Part shown: piece after piece, positions 28,180 through 36,225 of the stretch
Numbering within the stretch: the stretch's first letter is position 1
Layout: every line of letters begins with the position of its first letter
IMG/VR virus record: IMGVR_UViG_3300028831_000182
Location: 1 to 55,957 of that record
DNA length: 55,957 bases
Direction: 5' to 3' (one strand)
DNA from: a virus
Made by a program: the position numbers and the translations under genes
Notes under the pieces: model-generated
Databases searched by the model: none
What the model was told of the DNA's origin: nothing
What the model saw: the letters and a program-made list of their open reading frames with translations, nothing else

Positions 28180-29102
28180 GCGCCCGCGAGCCTGGAACCT
28201 ACATCGAGCTGGACGACGCCTGGGCAGACCCCGGATGGGTCCGGGTGCCCAACACCATTGCCCGGTGCACCACCATCAGCCGCGGGGCTAAGGGTTTCGT
28301 GCTGGAGCTCGCATCCCATGCGCCAGGGCGCCGGATGACGATCGCGGACATGGTGGCATCGAGCACTGACGGGCGCGACGCCACCAGGGCACGGATCACC
28401 GAGCTGGAGCAGGCCGGGTTCCTCACCCGCCACCGGGAACGCGACTCGAATGGACAGCTAGGCGCTGTCATCTACCGACTGCACGTGACTCCGCAAACTC
28501 CCAGGTCAGAACCAACGCCGGGTTTTCCAACACTGGTTAATCCAACGTTGGATAACCCGGTCACTAGTAATAAGACTAAAGATCTAGAAGACAAAGAACC
28601 TAAAACCTCTACGTCCGCGACGCCTGACGGCGACGCTGACGACGCAGCCCAGGCCCCCCTGCTCGAGGCTGGGGTTGGGGTGAAACCCAGCCAGGAACAG
28701 AAGCGAGAAGACGTCGAACAGCTATGCGAGCTCTTAGCGGGTTTGATCGTCAAGAATGGGAGTCCGCGCGCGCCCGTGATCAACAAGGGGTGGCGTGATG
28801 CTGCGCGGTTGCTGCTGGATCGGGATAAGCGCCCGCTGCGCGAGGTGCGGTACGTGATCGAGTGGTGCCAGCGGGACGAGTTCTGGCGCACCAACATCCT
28901 GAGCATGCCGACGCTGCGGAAGCAGTACGACCGGCTGGTGATGCGCGCTAAGCAGGAGTGGACCGAGTCTAAGAGGCGCCAGCAGGGCCCGGGGGAGCAG
29001 CGCCGTGGTGCGCATGGGGAGGAAGTCCTGGTGAATGGCCGGTGGGTGTTGGACCGGTCGGCGTTGCCGGCTGATGACTGGCGCCGGTGGTCCGAACAGT
29101 GA
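28176..29102 (+). CDS. Winged-helix replication initiator candidate
   Basis: A 308-residue protein. N-terminal winged helix (about 18-100; RGAKGFVLELASHA, RMTIADMVASSTDGRDATRARITELEQAGFL, read as HTH plus wing). A disordered linker (about 108-165), then a helical C-terminal domain (about 170-265, WRDAARLLLDRDKRPLREVRYVIEWCQRD) like those of phage O/DnaD-type initiators that contact a helicase. The linker DNA (28510-28610) is strikingly AT-rich with a palindrome, as in lambda O. Start ATG 28176 by ATGA coupling. It precedes a helicase-like ATPase. Confidence 0.75.
   Translation: MSAREPGTYIELDDAWADPGWVRVPNTIARCTTISRGAKGFVLELASHAPGRRMTIADMVASSTDGRDATRARITELEQAGFLTRHRERDSNGQLGAVIYRLHVTPQTPRSEPTPGFPTLVNPTLDNPVTSNKTKDLEDKEPKTSTSATPDGDADDAAQAPLLEAGVGVKPSQEQKREDVEQLCELLAGLIVKNGSPRAPVINKGWRDAARLLLDRDKRPLREVRYVIEWCQRDEFWRTNILSMPTLRKQYDRLVMRAKQEWTESKRRQQGPGEQRRGAHGEEVLVNGRWVLDRSALPADDWRRWSEQ
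28525..28610 (+). other. Candidate replication origin inside the initiator gene
   Basis: An AT-rich island in a GC-rich genome. It starts with TCCAAC repeats, including the perfect palindrome TCCAACGTTGGA, and continues into an A-rich stretch (AATAAGACTAAAGATCTAG). Lambda-type phages carry iterons and an AT-rich region inside the initiator gene. Origin function is inferred. Confidence 0.5.
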
Positions 29103-29923
29103 CCGCCATCATGCCCCCGCTGGCGTATTTCGGCGGGAAAACCACCCTGGCCCCGAAGATCGCTTCTCTGCTGCCGGATCACCTGCACTATGTCGAGCCG
29201 TACTGCGGCTCGCTGGCGGTGTTGCTGGCTAAGCCACCCTCCAGGATGGAGACGGTCAACGATCTGTCGCGGGACCTGATGACGTTCTGGCGGATGGTTC
29301 GGGATCGACTGGACGATCTCGAGCGGATATGCGCGCTGACTCCGCATTCCCGGGCTGAGCAGGAACTGTCGTATGACCTGGATGGGTGCGACGACCTGGA
29401 GCGGGCCCGCCGGGTATGGGTGATGCTGACCCAGGCGCGGGGTGGGACTTTCAAGCGCACGGGGTGGAGGTTCTACCGGGACCCATCCAGCAGTTATGTG
29501 GGGATGCCGGCGTATCTGAACGGGTACCTGGCGCGCCTGCCGGCTGCTGCCGCCCGGTTACGGGAGGTGTCCCTGGAATGCCGGCCAGCGCTTGAGCTAA
29601 TCACCGATTTCGGGCAGCACCCGGATTGTTTGCTGTATGTCGATCCGCCGTATCTGGGGTCGACCCGCGGCAAGAACTACGACTACTACCAGCACGACAT
29701 GCGTGGCGAGGACGACCATCGCGAACTCGCGGACGCGCTGCTGGGGTGCCGCGCTGCGGTGGTGTTGTCGGGTTATCCGTCGCCGGTCTATGACGAGCTT
29801 TATGCCGGCTGGGGTCGGGTCGAGATGTCCGCGTCGACCGGCCAGGGCGGCGCGTGGTCGAACCGAACTGAGGTTCTGTGGTCGAACCGGCCCATAGGTC
29901 GGCAAGGCCAGTTATGGGCCTAA
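29099..29923 (+). CDS. D12-class adenine-N6 DNA methyltransferase
   Basis: A 274-residue Dam-like enzyme. PPLAYFGGKTTL (about 6-17) is the SAM-binding FxGGK motif, YVEPYCGS the second motif, and YVDPPYLGSTRG (about 180-191) contains the catalytic DPPY. It should methylate adenine N6 in duplex DNA. No cognate endonuclease is nearby, so it is an orphan enzyme, probably for restriction evasion or replication timing. GTG start overlaps the initiator stop. Confidence 0.9.
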   Translation: MTAIMPPLAYFGGKTTLAPKIASLLPDHLHYVEPYCGSLAVLLAKPPSRMETVNDLSRDLMTFWRMVRDRLDDLERICALTPHSRAEQELSYDLDGCDDLERARRVWVMLTQARGGTFKRTGWRFYRDPSSSYVGMPAYLNGYLARLPAAAARLREVSLECRPALELITDFGQHPDCLLYVDPPYLGSTRGKNYDYYQHDMRGEDDHRELADALLGCRAAVVLSGYPSPVYDELYAGWGRVEMSASTGQGGAWSNRTEVLWSNRPIGRQGQLWA

Positions 29924-29990
29924 CGGGGCGTAACAGGTCGGGCACTGTGCGCGATCTAGCAGCTACACGCATCGACCTAGAGGGGGAGCT

Positions 29991-31343
29991 ATGCCGGGGT
30001 TGGACCAGTTCGAGCCGCCGCAGTACGCCTATGACGTGCTCGCTGAGCGGGCGCTGTTGAAAATCGCCCTGGATGGGGATCCGCATGCGTGTCAGCTGTG
30101 CGGTGAGCTGGGGCCGAAGATGTGGGACCGCAAGCACGTGACGCTGGCCGCGGTGCTGGCCCGGATGGTCGCGGACCGCCAGCACATCGACCCGATCAGT
30201 GTGATGGGGCAGATCACCGCGCAGGGCAAGATCGGGCAGGTTGACGGGCCGTTCCTGCACACGATCGCGTCGGGGCCTGGGGATCACTCGGGTGTGTTGT
30301 TCTACGCCGACCGGATCCGGGAGATGCACGCCCGCCGCGCGGCGCGTGAGGTGATGCTGGGCGCGATGCAGCGCATGGAGCACGGCTGGCAGGCCGGTGA
30401 GGACATGCCGGTGATCGATGCGATGACAGCGGCGCGGGCCGCGTTCGACGGGATAGAGCGGGGCCTGACGGGGCCGGAATCGGTGACGGTGCAGTCCATG
30501 GCTGAGTTCCTGGACGGGCCGACGCAGGAGGACTGGATCGTGCCGGGGCTGCTCGAGCGCATGGAGCGGATCATCTTGACCGGCTCTGAGGGGCACGGTA
30601 AGTCGATGCTGTGCACCCAGCTGGGTGCGTGCATGGCCGCGTCGGTGCACCCGTTTTCGGGTGAGGTCCTGGGCGCGGGGAACCGGGGGATCAGGGTCAC
30701 GATCCTGGACTGCGAGAACAGCGATGTGCAGTCGCGCCGTAGGTGGCGCCGGGTGATCAGCATGGCTGACCGGTGTCGGGCGCAGCGGGGTCTGGATCGG
30801 TGCGACTGGAAATCCCAAATGCACATCGAGATCCGCCCGGAGGGCATCAACCTGCTGGACGCCCGGGACGTGGCCCACGTGGAGCATGTGGTGGCCGAAA
30901 CGGTGCCTGATCTGTTCATCCTGGGTCCGCTTTACAAGCTGTTCAATGAGGATCCAAGCAATGAGTCGGCGTGCCGTGAGGTGTCGGCGGTGCTGGATGG
31001 GTTGCGGGCCAGGCACCGGTTCGCGTTGCTGTTGGAGGCTCACCCGCGTAAGGGCCAGGCCCCTGACGGGTTGCGGGCGATGGAACCGATCGGATCCAGC
31101 CTGTGGATGCGCTGGCCGGAATATGGGTTCGGGATCCGCCGAGCGAAGGCAGCGAAGGGCCGCCGGCCTGAGCTGGTCGACGTGGTGTCGTGGCGAGGTA
31201 CCCGCGAGGAACGCCAATGGCCTGAGGGTTTGAAACATGACAGCCGGCTGCCGTGGATGCCGGTGAGCGTCGCGGAGCGTGAGGTAACCAACCAGGTCCT
31301 GGACTTGGACGACGACGGCACCGAACAGTGGTATCAGCGGTGA
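29991..31343 (+). CDS. DnaB/RepA-like helicase ATPase
   Basis: A 450-residue protein. About 10-115: DnaB-N-like helical domain. About 170-400: RecA-fold ATPase with Walker A GSEGHGKSML (about 198-207), a Walker-B-like strand DLFILGPL (about 305-312), and LEAHPRKGQ, the sensor position. It resembles actinophage RepA-like and DnaB-like helicases. It is expected to be loaded by the initiator encoded just upstream. ATG preceded by GAGGGGGAGC. Confidence 0.82.
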   Translation: MPGLDQFEPPQYAYDVLAERALLKIALDGDPHACQLCGELGPKMWDRKHVTLAAVLARMVADRQHIDPISVMGQITAQGKIGQVDGPFLHTIASGPGDHSGVLFYADRIREMHARRAAREVMLGAMQRMEHGWQAGEDMPVIDAMTAARAAFDGIERGLTGPESVTVQSMAEFLDGPTQEDWIVPGLLERMERIILTGSEGHGKSMLCTQLGACMAASVHPFSGEVLGAGNRGIRVTILDCENSDVQSRRRWRRVISMADRCRAQRGLDRCDWKSQMHIEIRPEGINLLDARDVAHVEHVVAETVPDLFILGPLYKLFNEDPSNESACREVSAVLDGLRARHRFALLLEAHPRKGQAPDGLRAMEPIGSSLWMRWPEYGFGIRRAKAAKGRRPELVDVVSWRGTREERQWPEGLKHDSRLPWMPVSVAEREVTNQVLDLDDDGTEQWYQR

Positions 31344-31678
31344 GCACCCGCAAGCCATCGGTGGAGCAGACCGTTAAGGCACTGCTGCTCAACGTGCTGG
31401 ATCCGGCCGCTGGTGACCTCGCTGACGCGATAGAAGCCACCGCAGCGGCGCACTACTCCACGCAGAGCAACGCGGACCACACGCGCCACTACGGGCCGTG
31501 TGTGGCGTGTCGGGAGCCGTGGCCGTGCGCGACGTGGCAGCAGGCCGCTACGGCTGGCCTGGAGTGGGTGGTCGCCGCGGCGAACGAGGTCCTGGCCCGG
31601 TACGGGAAAGTCGCCCCACCGTTGGGTGACCCGAAGGCCGCGCTCGAGCTAGCGCGCCGGCAGCGGGAGGCAGCGTGA
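31340..31678 (+). CDS. Small protein with CxxC-PC motif
   Basis: A 112-residue helical protein with GPCVACREPWPCATW in the middle. The C-x2-C-x4-PC pattern recurs in the proteins at 49647 and 54358, suggesting a family of small zinc proteins of this phage group. GTG start overlaps the helicase stop and its end overlaps the methyltransferase start. Function unknown. Confidence 0.65.
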   Translation: MSTRKPSVEQTVKALLLNVLDPAAGDLADAIEATAAAHYSTQSNADHTRHYGPCVACREPWPCATWQQAATAGLEWVVAAANEVLARYGKVAPPLGDPKAALELARRQREAA

Positions 31679-32346
31679 TCCCCTACTACCAGGATGAACT
31701 GGTCACGCTCTACCACGGAGACTGCCGTGAGATCACCGACTGGGTGGCCGCGGATGTACTGGTCGCCGACCCGCCTTATGGACGCGCGTGGCGTCAGGGC
31801 CGGATGAAAGCCGCGCACCAGGCCAACGATGCCCATGCTGGGATCGCGGGTGATCTGGACACCACTGTGCGGGATCAGGTCCTGGAGCTGTGGGGCCCGC
31901 GGCTGGCGATCGTGTTCGGCGATCTGATGCTGGCCCCGCCGGTCGGCACCCGCCTGGTGGGGATCTACCGCAAGCCATCGAACGCTGGATGCCATGGCGC
32001 GATAGCGGGTGTGCGCCGCGACGTTGAGGCGATCAACTTCCTGGGGCCGTGGCCGCATGGCATCGGGGGACGCTCAAGCGTGTTCGCCACGTCGGTGGCG
32101 TCGCAGGGTAACCCGTCCAGTCCGCAGGGCCGTTACCGCCATCCGCACGCCAAACCGGGGGATGTGATGGAGGAACTGATCCAGTTATGCCCACCGGGCG
32201 CGGTCGCTGACCCATGCGCCGGTTCGGGGTCGACCCTGTGCGCGGCGAAACGGCTAGGTCGACGCGCTATCGGGGTGGAACTAAGCGAACGGGACTGCGA
32301 GATGGCCGCGAGCCGCCTGGATCAGGGTGTGCTGGCGTTCGCATGA
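31675..32346 (+). CDS. DNA methyltransferase, beta-type N6-adenine or N4-cytosine
   Basis: A 223-residue enzyme. YHGDCREI and VLVADPPYGRAW (about 13-42) carry the catalytic DPPY; the SAM-binding motif VADPCAGSGSTLCAAKRLGRRAIGVELS lies at the C-terminal end (about 178-205, read in pieces). Catalytic motif before SAM motif defines a beta-type order. Second orphan methyltransferase in the replication operon. GTG start coupled to the previous gene. Confidence 0.88.
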   Translation: MIPYYQDELVTLYHGDCREITDWVAADVLVADPPYGRAWRQGRMKAAHQANDAHAGIAGDLDTTVRDQVLELWGPRLAIVFGDLMLAPPVGTRLVGIYRKPSNAGCHGAIAGVRRDVEAINFLGPWPHGIGGRSSVFATSVASQGNPSSPQGRYRHPHAKPGDVMEELIQLCPPGAVADPCAGSGSTLCAAKRLGRRAIGVELSERDCEMAASRLDQGVLAFA

Positions 32347-32552
32347 CCCCGGAGGAATGGCTGCTGGTCCGCCTGGATGACCCACCGCAGGTGTATCTGC
32401 TGCGGGACCGTGGCGAGGGACCGTGGGACATCGTGGTGCGGATCGATGGGGGCTACGCCGAGCGGGCGGACGCGGAACGGGTCGCGGCCGAGTTGGGCCG
32501 TGAGGTCCGCTGGCTGCATCTAGCAGCGAAAGAACGATCACCAGGGGGTTGA
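32343..32552 (+). CDS. Hypothetical protein
   Basis: A 69-residue beta/helix protein (WDIVVRIDGGYAERADAERVAAEL). ATGA-coupled to the methyltransferase. Its C-terminal codons overlap the -35 element of the next promoter. Unrecognised. Confidence 0.6.
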   Translation: MTPEEWLLVRLDDPPQVYLLRDRGEGPWDIVVRIDGGYAERADAERVAAELGREVRWLHLAAKERSPGG

Positions 32553-32576
32553 TACCGACCCCCGATGGTGTAGGGT
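32549..32576 (+). promoter_or_regulatory. Promoter TTGATA-N16-TAGGGT
   Basis: TTGATA (32549-32554), 16-base spacer ending in TG, TAGGGT (32571-32576). Same -10 as 39546, 42104 and minus 55745. It drives the recombination genes starting at 32635. Confidence 0.7.
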
Positions 32577-32634
32577 ATGTGTGCAGGTCCAGGGTGACGA
32601 CCCGACGACCTCACCGAGAGAGGAAACCGAACTA

Positions 32635-32940
32635 ATGGCTGATCTACGGGCTGATGCGCTTATCGCGCTGACTACCGCGCTGTACGGCGACGACGAACAC
32701 GCCCAGCGCGTGCTGAGTGAGCTGGAATCGGCTGGCTACCGGGTGGTTCCGGCGGGTTTGGTGCCCCAGTTTGATGACCTGTCCGAGGTCGCGGACATCC
32801 TCAACAGGCTGGGCAACTGGTCCAACTCGGTGCACAACAGCCAGCAAGCTAAGACGTCCGCGGCGCTGATCCGGCAGCTGCGTGACCTGGCGTGTCTGGT
32901 GCTGCGCGTCGACCAGGAAGCGGGGCAGTCCAGTGAGTGA
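32635..32940 (+). CDS. Hypothetical helical protein
   Basis: A 101-residue acidic helical protein. ATG 32635 follows GAGAGGAAACC by seven bases; the in-frame GTG at 32581 lies in the leader. First gene of the unit that leads to ERF and SSB. Unassigned. Confidence 0.65.
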   Translation: MADLRADALIALTTALYGDDEHAQRVLSELESAGYRVVPAGLVPQFDDLSEVADILNRLGNWSNSVHNSQQAKTSAALIRQLRDLACLVLRVDQEAGQSSE

Positions 32941-33205
32941 GCAGGACCAGGTGTGGCTGAAACTGGCCCGAAAGAACCTGGACACCATCGACACCAGCGT
33001 TGCTGGCGCCCAGCTGAGTCTGAAACACGCCGGCCTGGCGCTGGGTGACCTGGTGCACAACCTGGGAATAGAGCTAGGCGACGGGCACGAGGTGGCCGAC
33101 ATCCAGGGCGAGCTCGATAACGCCGCCCGGTCGCTGCGCCACGTCGCGCGGATCGTGCGCCTACGCCAGCTGCTACTGGAGGGCGAGGAACACACCGATG
33201 GTTGA
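32933..33205 (+). CDS. Hypothetical helical protein
   Basis: A 90-residue all-helical protein (LARKNLDTIDTSVAGAQLSL; AARSLRHVARIVRLRQLLLEG). GTG 32933 overlaps the upstream gene by eight bases. It may form a helical bundle with its neighbour. No function assigned. Confidence 0.6.
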   Translation: MSEQDQVWLKLARKNLDTIDTSVAGAQLSLKHAGLALGDLVHNLGIELGDGHEVADIQGELDNAARSLRHVARIVRLRQLLLEGEEHTDG

Positions 33206-33803
33206 GCTGACACACCGCCAGCATGAGGTTTATGACGGGATCAAAAGTCGGCTGTCTCCGGGCGAGATCGCCGAGGCCATGGGCGTGTCGCTGCAGTACG
33301 TCACCCAGCTACGCGGTGAGCTACGGGACCTGGGGCTGATCCGGCAGCGCGGCGACCTACCAGCCCACGGGCGGTATGAGGACGTGTACCCGTGGGAGCT
33401 GACCTCAGACCAGCCGCCGGTCTACAAGCCGGCACTGCCCCCGCGGGCGAGGTTGCGGCTGGTGTACCCGCAGGATGCGCGCCGGGACCTGACGGTGCCC
33501 CCGATTAGGCAGCTGTGGTGGCCTGACCCGGATCCGCGGTGGTCGGTACAGGGCATCGCGATGGCCCGCCCGGATGGGAAAAAACCGAAGGACGCGCTAC
33601 CGAACCGGCGCGTGGTCGTGGTGACATGGCTACGCACGGAGGCTGAGTGGTGCATGACGGTGCCGGCTCGCCAGCCCTGGACCAGGGCACAGACCGTGGC
33701 CTGGTCGAAACTCCCTGTAACAATCGAGGAAATAGAACCGATGACACTACTGATAGCAGCTGCTATCGGTGTTGATTCCGTTTATGACCTCGAGGGGGAA
33801 TAA
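33198..33803 (+). CDS. HTH protein of the recombination operon
   Basis: A 201-residue protein. N-terminal winged/sigma-like HTH: LTHRQHEVYDGIKSRLSPGE then IAEAMGVSLQYVTQLRGELRDLGL (about 4-48). The rest has aromatic beta segments (RQLWWPDPDPRWSVQG) of unknown fold. It overlaps the previous gene by eight bases and abuts ERF. Probably a transcription regulator or DNA-binding recombination accessory. Confidence 0.65.
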   Translation: MVELTHRQHEVYDGIKSRLSPGEIAEAMGVSLQYVTQLRGELRDLGLIRQRGDLPAHGRYEDVYPWELTSDQPPVYKPALPPRARLRLVYPQDARRDLTVPPIRQLWWPDPDPRWSVQGIAMARPDGKKPKDALPNRRVVVVTWLRTEAEWCMTVPARQPWTRAQTVAWSKLPVTIEEIEPMTLLIAAAIGVDSVYDLEGE

Positions 33804-34613
33804 GTGACCGCTGTAGTGGAACCGCAAATCGGGCAACTGGCAGAGCTGGACCTGCCGCAGGCCGCCATCCAGGAGATGACTATCCACCAGCTGCTGGTGG
33901 AGGCACGCCGGATGATCGGTGCGATCGGTAAGAACGCCCGCAATAGCGAGCAGAACTACAACTACCGCGGTGTGGATGACGTGGTGAACGCCGCCGCGCC
34001 TGTGTTTAACCGGCTGGGGATCCTGGGGCCGATGCCCATCGCGTCGTCAGCTGGGTACCGGGATGTGCGCACGTCGCGGGATAAGCCAGCTCGTGAGGTC
34101 ACGGTGCAGGTGACCTACCGGTTCACTGGCCTCCCGCTGGGTGACCACCTGGACATCGTGGTGCCGGGCGAGTCGATGGACATGGGTGACAAGGGCACCC
34201 CTAAGGCCATGTCGGTGGCGCTGCGTATCGCGCTGCTCCAGGCACTGCTGATCCCCACCGAGGACCTGCACCCGGATCCTGATTCCCAGTCCTATGAGCG
34301 TGGGGACACCGCGTCCGGTGCGGCGGATCGCCAGTCTCGGGAATCGTCCCGGGATGAATTGCTGGAGACGGTGACGACGCTGGCTACGGAGTTACGCGAA
34401 ACCCTGGGTGTGAATGAGTACGACTTCAACGAGTGGCTAGTGGGTGTGTGCCAGAAAGATTTCGGTGTCGACATCGCGTCGTCGCGGATTGATGACGGGC
34501 CGGTGGAGTCGATCGATTTCGGGAAGCTGCGCACTAAGCAACTCCAGCTGGCCTGGACGCGGCTAAAGCGGAAGCTGGCGCAGGAGAAGCTGGCCCGCGA
34601 GGGAGGGGCGTAA
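33804..34613 (+). CDS. ERF-family single-strand annealing protein
   Basis: A 269-residue protein. NYNYRGVDDVVNAAAPVFNRLGI (about 50-72, read in pieces), VQVTYRFTGLPLGD and GDKGTPKAMSVALRIAL are the conserved ERF segments. It anneals complementary single strands for phage recombination and circularisation. It is followed by SSB and two nucleases, the expected partners. GTG start directly after the previous stop. Confidence 0.88.
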   Translation: MTAVVEPQIGQLAELDLPQAAIQEMTIHQLLVEARRMIGAIGKNARNSEQNYNYRGVDDVVNAAAPVFNRLGILGPMPIASSAGYRDVRTSRDKPAREVTVQVTYRFTGLPLGDHLDIVVPGESMDMGDKGTPKAMSVALRIALLQALLIPTEDLHPDPDSQSYERGDTASGAADRQSRESSRDELLETVTTLATELRETLGVNEYDFNEWLVGVCQKDFGVDIASSRIDDGPVESIDFGKLRTKQLQLAWTRLKRKLAQEKLAREGGA

Positions 34614-34626
34614 GCGATGAGTGTCG

Positions 34627-34706
34627 GGCCGCCCAGTCGGGTTGGGGAGGAAACCAGGCAGCGAAGCTGCCCAGAAATGACCCAACCCGCTGGGACCGGC
34701 CCTAAG
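34627..34706 (+). ncRNA. Nested hairpin RNA between ERF and SSB
   Basis: The 5' arm GGGCCGCCCAGTCGGGTTGGG pairs, with two small bulges, with a 3' arm that begins CCCAACCCG, continues CTGGG and ends CGGCCC. In the loop lie the start-associated motif GAGGAAACC and a perfect inner hairpin GGCAGC-GAA-GCTGCC. It sits in the 203-base gap ahead of SSB. Candidate cis-regulator (attenuator or protein-binding leader) or small RNA. A 66-residue ORF crosses it but looks non-coding. Confidence 0.55.
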
Positions 34707-34816
34707 CGGAACAGACGGTGCAGATCGTCAACAGGCGTCCCCTCTTACCTGCTCCCCTGCCGCTCGGAAGTAACGATAGATCAGCACCGGGCTGGTCGAC
34801 AACGTAGGGAGCCGTG

Positions 34817-35194
34817 ATGATCAACCTGGTGCAGATCGGGGGCAACCTGATCGAGGACCCTGACTTGCGTGACGCCGCGAACGGTGCGCTGTGCGCCGAG
34901 TTCACCTTGGCTAGCAAGGGGGTGCGTTACGACCGGCGGCAGAACGCTGACGTTATTGATCAGGTGTTCGTGCGGGTTGTCGCGTGGGAGGACGCCGCTG
35001 AGGTCGTGGCCCGGATCGGGAAGGGGACCGTGGTCCTGGTCATCGGGCAGATCACCCAGCAAGAGGTGGAGAAAAACGGGCGCAAGGAAAGCAAAACGAA
35101 GGTGCGCGCCCTGACGGTCCAGGTGGTGCGGACCCCGCAGGAGGACCGAGCGCGGCCGGCTGTGCCGGCTGGTGATGACCAGTACCCCGGATGA
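34817..35194 (+). CDS. ssb: Single-stranded DNA-binding protein
   Basis: A 125-residue OB-fold protein: MINLVQIGGNLIEDPDLRD (about 1-19), AEFTLASKGVRYD, VFVRVVAWEDAAEVVARIGKG, TVVLVIGQITQQE and an acidic C-terminal tail (AGDDQYPG) that is short of the classical DDxPF tip. It coats single strands during replication and ERF-driven annealing. ATG 34817 is preferred over GTG 34814; GGGAG lies upstream. Confidence 0.88.
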   Translation: MINLVQIGGNLIEDPDLRDAANGALCAEFTLASKGVRYDRRQNADVIDQVFVRVVAWEDAAEVVARIGKGTVVLVIGQITQQEVEKNGRKESKTKVRALTVQVVRTPQEDRARPAVPAGDDQYPG

Positions 35195-35206
35195 CAGGAG
35201 GAACAC

Positions 35207-35953
35207 GTGACGGCATGGTGGGCAGGGCCGCTAGCTGGGTTGGATTTCGAGACCACAGCTAAGGAACCGGAGCTGGCCCGGGCGGTGTCCGCCACGGTGC
35301 TGGTGGACCAGCCGGGCCAGCTGGTGGAGCCGTTCAGCTGGCTGGTGGCTGTCACGGACCCGATCCCCACGGAAGCCACCGCTATCCACGGCATCACCAC
35401 CGAGCACGCCCAGGCCCACGGGGAACCGGTCGGGAAGGTCATCGCTGGGATCAGCGGCCTGCTGGCGTCGCTGTGGCACGACCGGATCCCCCTGGTGATC
35501 TACAACGCCCCCTATGACCTCACGTTGCTGAACTGTGAGCGGATCCGATGCCGGATGGAACCGCTGGCGGTGTCGGAGACGCTAACCCCGGTGATCGATC
35601 CCCTGGTCCTGGACAAGGCAATGGACCGGTACCGGAAGGGGTCCCGGCAGTTGGGAGACACGTGCGCCCACTACGGGGTTGTGCTGGAGGACGCGCACAC
35701 CAGCGACGCTGACGCGGTGGCCGCAGTGAAGCTGGCCCGGAAGATCGGGGAGCGGTACACCCGGAGTCTGGGCGTGTCGATGGTGGAGCTGTATCACCGG
35801 CAGCGGGCCTGGTATCAGCGTGCTGCGGCAAGCTATGAGCAGTACCTGATCCGGCGAGCGGAGCAAGCGGGTAGACCGCTGAGTGAGATCAATCAGATCT
35901 ACATTGACCGGCGCTGGCCGGTGAAGCCCATCCCCATGCCGGTGGCCCCCTGA
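35207..35953 (+). CDS. DEDDh (DnaQ-like) 3'-5' exonuclease
   Basis: A 248-residue enzyme. Motif I GLDFETTAKEP (about 10-20), AIHGITTEHA (about 64-73), motif II YNAPYDLTLLN (about 104-114) and motif III AHTSDADAVAAVKLA (about 164-178, D-x-D after H). It trims 3' ends and may proofread or process recombination intermediates, since no phage polymerase is present. GTG with AGGAGG. The C-terminal helical extension (about 190-248) is additional to the core. Confidence 0.9.
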   Translation: MTAWWAGPLAGLDFETTAKEPELARAVSATVLVDQPGQLVEPFSWLVAVTDPIPTEATAIHGITTEHAQAHGEPVGKVIAGISGLLASLWHDRIPLVIYNAPYDLTLLNCERIRCRMEPLAVSETLTPVIDPLVLDKAMDRYRKGSRQLGDTCAHYGVVLEDAHTSDADAVAAVKLARKIGERYTRSLGVSMVELYHRQRAWYQRAAASYEQYLIRRAEQAGRPLSEINQIYIDRRWPVKPIPMPVAP

Positions 35954-36225
35954 TGGCCGCGCCAGCGCGTGAACCGCTGTGTGAGTGCTGCGATCTCCCA
36001 GTCAGTTCCTGCGGTAAAGCCGCTGAGGACCGGCAGCGAGCCCAGGACCGCCGGCACAGGACCTGGCTGGTCGGTCAGGGCTGGTTCGCCTCGAGCTACC
36101 CGGGTAGCTGTGACAACTGCGGCACCCCGTTTAAGGCCGGCAAGCTGATCCACGCGAACGGCCGGGGTGGGATGCGGTGGCGCTCGGAGTGCTGCGCCCC
36201 GGATATGCCTGAGGGTACGTCGTGA
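35953..36225 (+). CDS. Cys-rich zinc-binding protein
   Basis: A 90-residue protein with CECCDLPVSSC at the start and CDNCGTPFKAGKLIH plus ECC later, so at least two metal sites. ATG overlaps the exonuclease stop by one base and GTGA links it to the next nuclease. It may help DNA recognition by the flanking nucleases. Confidence 0.65.
   Translation: MAAPAREPLCECCDLPVSSCGKAAEDRQRAQDRRHRTWLVGQGWFASSYPGSCDNCGTPFKAGKLIHANGRGGMRWRSECCAPDMPEGTS

Noticed and set aside
34627-34706. Minimal RNase P RNA
   Set aside because: GAGGAAA and CAGAAA resemble conserved RNase P segments, but GAGGAAACC is this genome's common SD and the rest of the core is missing.
34617-34817. 66-residue ORF between ERF and SSB
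   Set aside because: Composition is not protein-like and it crosses the nested hairpin; treated as an RNA element.
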